Positions 22,622-28,388 of a stretch of 28,388 bases of DNA are shown in pieces. The notes under the pieces are model-generated. The model was not told the origin of the DNA and did no database searches. It was given only the letters and a program-made list of their open reading frames with translations. The translations under genes were made by a program, and so were the position numbers. Position 1 is the stretch's first letter, and each line of letters opens with the position of its first letter. This stretch comes from HGM04593 sp045630965 (GTDB taxonomy: Bacteria; Bacteroidota; Bacteroidia; Bacteroidales; Bacteroidaceae), in the NCBI GenBank assembly GCA_045630965.1, contig JAZQTU010000040.1:1-28388 (forward strand), read 5' to 3'.

Positions 22622-23788
22622 ATGGCGGAATCGAATTTTATAGACTATGTGAAGATTGTGTGCCGTTCCGGTCGTGGAGGTCGTGGTATGGCGCATCTTC
22701 ATCGTGCAAAATATATTCCTAACGGTGGTCCCGATGGAGGTGATGGCGGAAAGGGTGGTGATATAATTCTGCGCGGAAACAGAAATTACTGGACATTGCT
22801 TCACTTGAAGTATCAGCGTCATATTTTCGCAGGTAATGGTCAGAATGGCGGTATAAACAAAAGTACCGGTGCTGATGGTGAAAGCAAAATAGTGGATGTT
22901 CCATGCGGTACAGTCGCATACAATGCAGAAACAGGTGAATTCCTATGTGATGTTATGGAGGACGGTCAGTTGGTTACTCTGCTTAAGGGTGGTCGTGGCG
23001 GCCTTGGCAATGTTCACTTTGCAACACCGACTCGTCAGGCGCCTCGCTTTGCTCAGCCGGGAGAGCCTATGCAGGAGATGACGGTGACACTGGAACTGAA
23101 GCTTCTTGCCGATGTCGGTCTTGTTGGTTTTCCCAATGCCGGTAAGTCAACATTGCTTTCTTCAGTCTCTGCGGCAAAGCCTAAAATTGCGAATTATCCA
23201 TTTACTACTTTGGAGCCGAATCTTGGAATTGTTTCATATCGTGATAATAAGTCTTTTGTGATGGCGGATATCCCAGGTATCATCGAGGGGGCTAGTCAGG
23301 GTCGAGGGCTTGGACTTCGTTTTCTTCGACATATTGAGCGTAACTCCTTGTTGCTTTTTATGGTGCCTGCTGAAGCGGATGATATAAAAAAGGAATATGA
23401 GGTGCTGTTGAATGAACTTGCTACATTCAATCCGGAAATGCTTGACAAACAGTGTATCTTGGCTATAACAAAGTGTGATTTGATTGATGATGAATTGAAA
23501 GAGATGCTGTCTGAAAATCTGCCCGAAGATGTTCCGCATATATTTATTTCGGCTGCAACTGGTGAGGGCGTTCAGGAGCTGAAGGATATTCTTTGGGCGG
23601 CGCTTAATAGTGAAGAGAATCGTCTGGCGGCTGTCAAGCGAGAAGAACTCGTGCATCGTAACTATGATCGCAAGATGCTCGCTGCGGATTTTGCCGATTG
23701 GGAAGATGAGTGCTATGATGAGATTGCAGGAGATGACGATGATGATTTTAATTATGATGAATTTGATTTTGATTCTGATGAGGAATAA
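22622..23788 (+). CDS. obg: Obg/CgtA GTPase with acidic C-terminal tail
   Basis: The product is 388 residues. The glycine-rich Obg fold (about 1-158; GRGGRG, GGPDGGDGGKGGD) precedes the GTPase domain with G1 GFPNAGKST (about 169-177), the DIPGIIEGAS G3 region and the G4 TKCD. Obg binds the large ribosomal subunit and couples assembly to growth and stress. After the G domain there is no OCT domain; instead the last 19 or so residues are strongly acidic (GDDDDDFNYDEFDFDSDEE). ATG 22622 is chosen because the longer frame from 22544 adds a cysteine-rich stretch with no family match. A strong terminator follows. Confidence 0.96.
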   Translation: MAESNFIDYVKIVCRSGRGGRGMAHLHRAKYIPNGGPDGGDGGKGGDIILRGNRNYWTLLHLKYQRHIFAGNGQNGGINKSTGADGESKIVDVPCGTVAYNAETGEFLCDVMEDGQLVTLLKGGRGGLGNVHFATPTRQAPRFAQPGEPMQEMTVTLELKLLADVGLVGFPNAGKSTLLSSVSAAKPKIANYPFTTLEPNLGIVSYRDNKSFVMADIPGIIEGASQGRGLGLRFLRHIERNSLLLFMVPAEADDIKKEYEVLLNELATFNPEMLDKQCILAITKCDLIDDELKEMLSENLPEDVPHIFISAATGEGVQELKDILWAALNSEENRLAAVKREELVHRNYDRKMLAADFADWEDECYDEIAGDDDDDFNYDEFDFDSDEE

Positions 23789-23808
23789 ATATATATAATA
23801 AGGTATAT

Positions 23809-23844
23809 GACTGTATCATCTTTTGATGGTGCAGTCTTTTTTTT
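23809..23844 (+). terminator. Intrinsic terminator after obg
   Basis: GACTGTATCATC (23809-23820) pairs with GATGGTGCAGTC (23825-23836), including two G-T wobbles, around a TTTT loop. Eight T residues follow. It ends the hpt-adk-obg unit. Confidence 0.85.
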
Positions 23845-24022
23845 GTCTTGTAGGGTCGTTTTTTTAGTAACGAATGTATTGGAATTTTAATTTAACAATA
23901 TTTAACTATAAATTTCACTATTGGATCATCTTTTTCTCTCTTTTTTTGCTGCTTTTTGCGTGATATTTCTTCCTGATTGCTTAAAAAAAGAATAAATACT
24001 TTTTTATTAGAAAAATAATTTT
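23845..24022. other. AT-rich spacer upstream of rpsL
   Basis: The gap between obg and rpsL is 329 nt. After the terminator this 178-nt part is AT-rich, with no open frame, repeat or RNA gene that I can support. The promoter and the leader follow it. Confidence 0.5.
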
Positions 24023-24030
24023 TACCTTTG
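24023..24030 (+). promoter_or_regulatory. Promoter (-7 box) of the str operon
   Basis: TACCTTTG is a perfect match to TAnnTTTG. A T-rich tract near 24000-24006 occupies the -33 region. Transcription should start near 24037, leaving a leader of about 80 nt before rpsL. The A-rich sequence just before the rpsL ATG fits Bacteroidetes translation starts, which seldom use a Shine-Dalgarno site. Confidence 0.7.
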
Positions 24031-24031
24031 C

Positions 24032-24046
24032 AGTCCAAAATGGACT
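24032..24046. promoter_or_regulatory. Palindrome at the str operon start site
   Basis: AGTCCA-AAA-TGGACT forms a perfect 6-bp inverted repeat centred at 24039, about 9 nt after the -7 box. It could be an operator or a small hairpin at the mRNA 5' end. Function is inferred from position. Confidence 0.4.
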
Positions 24047-24117
24047 ATAGTGTTCTGTGGTCCTTGGTTTAAGAAATATTTAAAAACAATATATATAATA
24101 ATTAAAAATTAAACAAA

Positions 24118-24498
24118 ATGCCTACAATTCAGCAATTAGTAAGAAAAGGCAGAGAGGTTATTGTAGAGAAGAGCAAGTCTCCCGCACTTGACAACTGTCC
24201 TCAGCGTCGTGGTGTGTGTGTACGTGTTTACACTACAACTCCTAAGAAACCTAACTCTGCTATGAGAAAGGTTGCTCGTGTACGCTTGACTAACCAGAAA
24301 GAGGTTAACTCTTATATACCTGGTGAAGGTCACAACCTACAGGAGCACTCAATCGTTTTGGTTCGTGGTGGTCGTGTTAAGGACCTTCCTGGTGTACGCT
24401 ACCACATCGTTCGCGGTACTCTTGATACAGCAGGTGTTGCAAACCGCACACAGCGTCGTTCAAAGTACGGTGCAAAACGTCCTAAAGCTAAGAAGTAA
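24118..24498 (+). CDS. rpsL: 30S ribosomal protein S12
   Basis: The product is 126 residues and matches S12 along its length: PTIQQLVRKGRE at the start, TTPKKPNSAMRKVARVRLT in the decoding-site loop, and VKDLPGVRYHIVRGTLDTAG near residues 87-106. S12 lies at the decoding centre of the 30S subunit. The lysines at the positions altered in streptomycin-resistant strains (K43/K44 and K88 in this numbering) are present, so the wild-type, streptomycin-sensitive form is predicted. It is first in the str operon, and rpsG follows after an unusually long 189-nt spacer. Confidence 0.98.
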   Translation: MPTIQQLVRKGREVIVEKSKSPALDNCPQRRGVCVRVYTTTPKKPNSAMRKVARVRLTNQKEVNSYIPGEGHNLQEHSIVLVRGGRVKDLPGVRYHIVRGTLDTAGVANRTQRRSKYGAKRPKAKK

Positions 24499-24687
24499 TC
24501 TTCTTCGCGTGTCAAGCGGTAGTTGAGTGATTCCGGCTTGTTGAATCAGGAATAAGACTCATAACTTTATTATTTAACTAGTTTTGGTTTGTTGGAAGTT
24601 ATAAAGGTTGAGTAAATGCTTCGGTGGAAGTGTTGAAGAATTAAAAATAACGCAGCCAAACAAAAACATTAATTTTCGTAAGAGAAA
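24499..24687 (+). promoter_or_regulatory. Long rpsL-rpsG spacer with possible leader structure and internal promoter
   Basis: This 189-nt gap has no open frame. TGAGT-GATTC (about 24523-24535) can pair with GAATC and a later ACTCA (about 24543-24562) in a bulged stem. TAGTTTTG at 24579-24586 matches the -7 box TAnnTTTG but lacks a clear -33 element. In E. coli, S7 regulates the str operon through the rpsL-rpsG spacer; a similar role here is inference. Confidence 0.35.
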
Positions 24688-25164
24688 ATGAGAAAAGCAA
24701 AACCAAAAAAACGTGTGGTCCTTCCGGATCCCGTTTTCAACGATCAGATGGTTTCTAAATTCGTTAACCACCTGATGTATGACGGAAAGAAAAACATTTC
24801 GTACACAATTTTCTATGGTGCTCTTGAGCTTGTTGGTAACAAGATGAAGAGCGAGGATAAAACTCCACTTGAGATTTGGAAACAGGCTTTGGAGAACATT
24901 ACTCCAAAGGTAGAGGTTAAGTCTCGTCGTATCGGTGGTGCAACATTCCAGGTTCCTACTGAAATTCGCGCTGATCGTAAAGAGTCTATCTCAATGAAGA
25001 ATATGATTTTGTTCGCTCGTAAGCGTGGCGGCAAGTCTATGTCAGAGAAGCTCTGCGCAGAGATTATGGATGCATTCAACAATCAGGGTGGTGCCTTCAA
25101 GCGTAAGGAGGATATGCACCGCATGGCTGAGGCTAACCGTGCTTTTGCACATTTCCGTTTCTAA
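24688..25164 (+). CDS. rpsG: 30S ribosomal protein S7
   Basis: The product is 158 residues. It matches S7: MRKAKPKKRVVLPDPVFNDQ at the start, KFVNHLMYDGKKN, the conserved ENITPKVEVKSRRIGGATFQ region, and RKEDMHRMAEANRAFAHFRF at the end. S7 nucleates assembly of the 30S head and contacts tRNA at the E site. In other bacteria it is the autogenous repressor of the str operon, which is relevant to the long spacer upstream. fusA begins 17 nt after its stop. Confidence 0.98.
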   Translation: MRKAKPKKRVVLPDPVFNDQMVSKFVNHLMYDGKKNISYTIFYGALELVGNKMKSEDKTPLEIWKQALENITPKVEVKSRRIGGATFQVPTEIRADRKESISMKNMILFARKRGGKSMSEKLCAEIMDAFNNQGGAFKRKEDMHRMAEANRAFAHFRF

Positions 25165-25181
25165 TCTAACAGTATAAGAAA

Positions 25182-27275
25182 ATGGCAAACGAACTTCAAT
25201 TTACCCGTAATATTGGTATTAGTGCTCACATTGATGCTGGTAAGACTACTACATCTGAGCGTATTTTGTTCTACACAGGTCTTTCACACAAGATTGGTGA
25301 GGTACACGATGGTGCGGCTACCATGGACTGGATGGAGCAGGAGCAGGAGCGTGGTATTACAATTACCTCTGCGGCTACAACTACATTCTGGAACTGGCAG
25401 GGTACACAGTACAAGTTTAACTTGATTGACACTCCGGGACACGTTGACTTTACTGCTGAGGTAGAGCGTTCACTTCGTGTTCTTGACGGTGCTATCGCTG
25501 CTTTCTGTGCTGTAGGTGGTGTTGAGCCACAGTCAGAGACTGTATGGCGTCAGGCTGATAAATACAACGTTCCTCGTATCGCTTACGTGAACAAGATGGA
25601 CCGTTCAGGTGCTGATTACTTCTCTGTAATGCGTCAGATGAAGGAGATCCTTGGTGCTAATCCATGTCCTGTGACAATTCCTATCGGTTCAGAGGAAAAG
25701 TTCCTTGGTGTTATCAACCTTATCACAATGAAGGCGCTTGTTTACAAGGACGGCGCTCTTGATTACACTGTAGAGGAAATCCCTGCAGAGATGGTTGATG
25801 AGGCTAATCAGTGGAGAGAGCATCTTCTTGAGAAGGCTGCTGACTTCGATGAGGAGTTGATGATGAAGGTTCTTGAGGAGCCAGAATCAATTACAGAAGA
25901 GGAAATCATAGCAGCTATCCGTAAGGGTACACTTGCATTGGAGATTACTCCTATGACTTGTGGTTCTTCATTCAAGAACAAGGGCGTTCAGCCTCTTCTT
26001 GACTTTGTATGTGCATTCTTGCCATCACCTCTTGATACTCCAGCTATTGAGGGTGTTAATCCTAAGACAGATGAGACTGAAACACGTACTCCATCTGAGG
26101 ATGACAAGACTTCAGCTCTTGTCTTCAAGATTGCAACAAACCCATTCGTTGGTCGTTTGATTTACGTTCGTGTATATTCTGGTAAGCTTGAGTCAGGTTC
26201 TTATATCTACGATTCTCGTTCAGGTCGTAAAGAGCGTATCTCTCGTATGTTCCAGATGCACTCAAACAAGCAGAACCCTGTAGAGATTCTCGGTGCTGGT
26301 GATATCGGTGCTGTTATCGGTCTTAAGGATGTTCGTACAGGTGATACACTCTGTGCAGAGGAAGGTCCTATCGTACTTGAATCAATGAGCTTCCCTGATC
26401 CTGTGATTTCTATCGCGGTTGAGCCTAAGACACAGAAAGATCTTGACAAGCTTGCTAACGGTCTTGCTAAGCTCGCAGAGGAGGATCCTACATTTACTGT
26501 TAAGACAGACGAGCAGTCTGGTCAGACAATTATCTCTGGTATGGGTGAGCTTCACCTTGAGATTATTATCGACCGTCTGAAGCGTGAGTTCAACGTAGAG
26601 TGTAACCAGGGTCGTCCACAGGTTAGCTACAAAGAGGCTATTACTTCAACTGTTCAGGTTGATGAGACTTACAAGAAGCAGACTGGTGGTAAGGGTAAGT
26701 ATGCTAAGATCGTTGTCTCTGTAGGTCCTGCAGATGCAGACTTCAAGGAGGGCAATCTTCAGTTCCTTAACGAGGTTAAGGGTGGTAACGTACCTAAGGA
26801 ATTCATTCCTTCAGTTCAGAAGGGATTCCAGACAGCTGTTAAGGCTGGTGTGCTTGCCGGTTATCCAATGGAGTCTTTGAAGGTTACACTTCTCGATGGT
26901 GGTTTCCACCCAGTAGACTCTGACCAGTTGTCATTCGAGGTATGTGCTATTCAGGCATATAAGAATGCATGCCAGAAGGCTAATCCAGTTCTTCTTGAGC
27001 CTATGATGAAGCTTGAGGTAGTAACTCCAGAGGAGAGCATGGGTGATGTTATCGCTGACTTGAACAAGCGTCGTGGTCAGGTTGAGGGCTTTGAGACAAG
27101 CCGTACCGGTGCGCGTATTGTTAAGGCTATGGTTCCGCTGTCAGAGATGTTCGGTTATGTAACATCATTGCGTACCATTACTTCAGGTCGTGCTACATCT
27201 TCAATGACTTACGATCACCACGAGCAGGTGAGCGCATCTCTTGCAAAGCAGATTCTTGAAGAACTTCAGAAGTAA
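25182..27275 (+). CDS. fusA: Elongation factor G
   Basis: The product is 697 residues, normal for EF-G, the GTPase that drives translocation of mRNA and tRNAs on the ribosome. The G domain has AHIDAGKTTTSER (about 15-27), the switch region RGITITSAATT, DTPGHVDF and NKMDR. Domains II to V follow, with QTIISGMGELHLEIIIDRL in domain III and EPMMKLEVVTPEESMGDVI in domain V, each read in part. Codon choice is strongly biased (GGT, CGT, TCT), as expected of a highly expressed gene. A hairpin and rpsJ follow; no tuf gene is present. Confidence 0.98.
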   Translation: MANELQFTRNIGISAHIDAGKTTTSERILFYTGLSHKIGEVHDGAATMDWMEQEQERGITITSAATTTFWNWQGTQYKFNLIDTPGHVDFTAEVERSLRVLDGAIAAFCAVGGVEPQSETVWRQADKYNVPRIAYVNKMDRSGADYFSVMRQMKEILGANPCPVTIPIGSEEKFLGVINLITMKALVYKDGALDYTVEEIPAEMVDEANQWREHLLEKAADFDEELMMKVLEEPESITEEEIIAAIRKGTLALEITPMTCGSSFKNKGVQPLLDFVCAFLPSPLDTPAIEGVNPKTDETETRTPSEDDKTSALVFKIATNPFVGRLIYVRVYSGKLESGSYIYDSRSGRKERISRMFQMHSNKQNPVEILGAGDIGAVIGLKDVRTGDTLCAEEGPIVLESMSFPDPVISIAVEPKTQKDLDKLANGLAKLAEEDPTFTVKTDEQSGQTIISGMGELHLEIIIDRLKREFNVECNQGRPQVSYKEAITSTVQVDETYKKQTGGKGKYAKIVVSVGPADADFKEGNLQFLNEVKGGNVPKEFIPSVQKGFQTAVKAGVLAGYPMESLKVTLLDGGFHPVDSDQLSFEVCAIQAYKNACQKANPVLLEPMMKLEVVTPEESMGDVIADLNKRRGQVEGFETSRTGARIVKAMVPLSEMFGYVTSLRTITSGRATSSMTYDHHEQVSASLAKQILEELQK

Positions 27276-27282
27276 AATAAAT

Positions 27283-27316
27283 CCTGCCGGTTAGCGAATG
27301 ACTCTTAACCGGCAGG
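27283..27316 (+). terminator. Hairpin between fusA and rpsJ
   Basis: CCTGCCGGTTA (27283-27293) and TAACCGGCAGG (27306-27316) form a perfect 11-bp stem with a 12-nt loop. The following sequence is AT-rich but has no long T run, so partial termination or an mRNA processing site is as likely as a full stop. Confidence 0.6.
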
Positions 27317-27347
27317 TAATTATTAATTTTATAAATATTAAATGACA

Positions 27348-27653
27348 ATGAGTCAAAAAATTAGAATTAAACTTAAATCTTACGATCACAACTTGGTTGA
27401 CAAGTCAGCTGAGAAGATTGTAAAGACAGTGAAGGCAACAGGTGCTATCGTTAGCGGTCCAATTCCATTGCCTACTCACAAGCGTATTTTTACAGTTAAC
27501 CGTTCTACTTTCGTGAACAAGAAGTCACGTGAGCAGTTCCAGCTCTCTTCTTTCAAGAGACTTATCGACATCTACAGTTCTACAGCTAAGACAGTTGATG
27601 CTCTTATGAAGCTTGAGTTGCCTTCAGGAGTTGAGGTTGAGATTAAAGTGTAA
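27348..27653 (+). CDS. rpsJ: 30S ribosomal protein S10
   Basis: The product is 101 residues from ATG 27348, which gives the usual Bacteroidetes start MSQKIRIKLKSYDHN. An ATG at 27342 would add only MT. Diagnostic segments are SGPIPLPTHKRIFTVNRSTF and the C-terminal KLELPSGVEVEIKV. S10 sits in the 30S head and also partners with NusB in antitermination in some bacteria. It opens the S10 ribosomal operon here, 72 nt after fusA, and rplC follows 37 nt after its stop. Confidence 0.97.
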   Translation: MSQKIRIKLKSYDHNLVDKSAEKIVKTVKATGAIVSGPIPLPTHKRIFTVNRSTFVNKKSREQFQLSSFKRLIDIYSSTAKTVDALMKLELPSGVEVEIKV

Positions 27654-27690
27654 TTAAATGTTATTTACTAATTTTTTAAATTAAACTGAA

Positions 27691-28308
27691 ATGCCAGGAT
27701 TATTAGGAAAAAAAATCGGAATGATGTCCGTTTTCAGTGCCGATGGTAAGAATGTTCCATGCACTGTTATCGAAGCAGGTCCTTGCGCAGTTACACAGGT
27801 GAAGACAATCGAGAAGGATGGCTATGAGGCTGTTCAGATCGGTTTTCAGGATCAGAAGGAGAGCCGTGTTAATGCTCCTCTTATGGGTGACTTCAAGAAA
27901 GCTGGTGTAGCTCCCAAGCGCCACTTGGCCGAGTTCAAGGGTTATGAGACAGAACTTAATTTGGGTGATGTTCTCACAGTAGATCTCTTTGCAGATACTA
28001 ACTACGTTAGCGTAACAGGTACTTCAAAGGGTAAGGGTTTCCAGGGTGTTGTTAAAAGACACAACTTTGGTGGTGTAGGTCAGGCTACTCACGGTCAGCA
28101 CAACCGCGCTCGCAAGCCGGGTTCAATCGGTGCTTGTTCATACCCTGCAAAGGTATTCAAAGGCCTCCGCATGGGTGGACAGATGGGTAACGCTCGTGTT
28201 ACTACACACAACCTCCAAGTGTTAAAGGTTATTCCTGAGCACAACCTTTTGGTTATCAAGGGTTCGGTTCCAGGTTACAATGGTTCAATCGTAATAATTG
28301 AAAAGTAA
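27691..28308 (+). CDS. rplC: 50S ribosomal protein L3
   Basis: The product is 205 residues. It matches L3: MPGLLGKKIGMMSVF at the start, VTGTSKGKGFQGVVKRHNFG in the middle, the loop ATHGQHNRARKPGSIGACSY that reaches toward the peptidyl transferase centre, and MGGQMGNARVTTHNLQVL. L3 nucleates assembly of the 50S subunit. Its TAA overlaps the ATG of rplD by one base (TAATG), so the two are translationally coupled. Confidence 0.98.
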   Translation: MPGLLGKKIGMMSVFSADGKNVPCTVIEAGPCAVTQVKTIEKDGYEAVQIGFQDQKESRVNAPLMGDFKKAGVAPKRHLAEFKGYETELNLGDVLTVDLFADTNYVSVTGTSKGKGFQGVVKRHNFGGVGQATHGQHNRARKPGSIGACSYPAKVFKGLRMGGQMGNARVTTHNLQVLKVIPEHNLLVIKGSVPGYNGSIVIIEK

Positions 28309-28388
28309 TGGAAGTCAGCGTATTAAATATTAAGGGTGAAAGCACCGGTAGAAAGGTTACGTTAGACGAGTCTATCTTCGGAATCGAG
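28308..28388 (+). CDS. rplD: 50S ribosomal protein L4, N-terminal part only
   Basis: The frame starts at ATG 28308 and runs to the right edge of the window, giving 27 residues (MEVSVLNIKGESTGRKVTLD, then ESIFGIE). This matches the N-terminus of Bacteroidetes L4, and the position after rplC is the standard S10 operon order. L4 binds 23S rRNA and lines the exit tunnel; in E. coli it also represses the S10 operon. The rest of the gene is outside the window. Confidence 0.93.
   Translation, partial: MEVSVLNIKGESTGRKVTLDESIFGIE

Noticed and set aside
27276..27347. Deletion of tuf between fusA and rpsJ
   Set aside because: This gene order is the usual one in Bacteroidetes, where tuf lies elsewhere, so it is not a local loss.

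Overview
The window is chromosomal core sequence from a member of the order Bacteroidales (Bacteroides/Prevotella-like). Three things point there. Several promoters match the Bacteroidetes -7 box TAnnTTTG. Two genes look like the Bacteroidales families DUF3256 and DUF4831. The ribosomal run goes rpsL-rpsG-fusA straight into rpsJ-rplC-rplD with no tuf gene. A PerR-like regulator beside a reverse rubrerythrin suits an anaerobe exposed to bursts of oxygen. I see no rRNA, tRNA, CRISPR array, insertion sequence or prophage.

Layout. 1-1679 (+): tail of a probable GntR regulator, a rhodanese lipoprotein, an isoprenylcysteine-methyltransferase-like membrane enzyme and a small four-helix membrane protein, ended by a two-way terminator. 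1712-7379 (-): ABC-F ATPase, M13 metallopeptidase, MetA and acyl-ACP thioesterase, closely spaced and probably transcribed from a promoter near 7467. 7657-8673 (+): perR and rubrerythrin. 8678-8966: a 28-bp perfect hairpin, then two palindromic repeats alternating with extra copies of the 3' end of ribH. 8958-10178 (-): ribH and a TPR membrane protein. 10428-11827 (+): recF and a DUF721/DciA-like gene. 11892-16693 (+): nucleoside:H+ symporter-like transporter, bifunctional nuclease, rsmE, truA, an EamA transporter and a DUF3256 protein, the last five packed with overlapping or near-overlapping ends. 16683-21147 (-): DUF4831 protein, ffh, folD and a CapA-like protein, closely spaced. 21394-23788 (+): hpt, adk and obg. 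24118 to the end (+): the str operon leading into the S10 operon, cut inside rplD.

Most genes are housekeeping: translation (rpsL, rpsG, fusA, rpsJ, rplC, rplD, rsmE, truA, obg), protein targeting (ffh), nucleotide, folate, flavin and methionine metabolism (hpt, adk, folD, ribH, metA), DNA repair (recF) and peroxide defence (perR, rubrerythrin).

The most unusual structure is at 8737-8966. Downstream of ribH (on the minus strand) there are two degenerate copies of the ribH C-terminal codons. Each is separated from the next by a short imperfect palindrome, and the copies differ from ribH only at synonymous sites. The pattern looks like successive insertions of a very small element that renews the 3' end of its target gene. 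Other points worth a check are operator-like palindromes near promoters (2484-2502, 7452-7468, 24032-24046), a MetA residue that predicts acetyl rather than succinyl transfer, and a long spacer between rpsL and rpsG.
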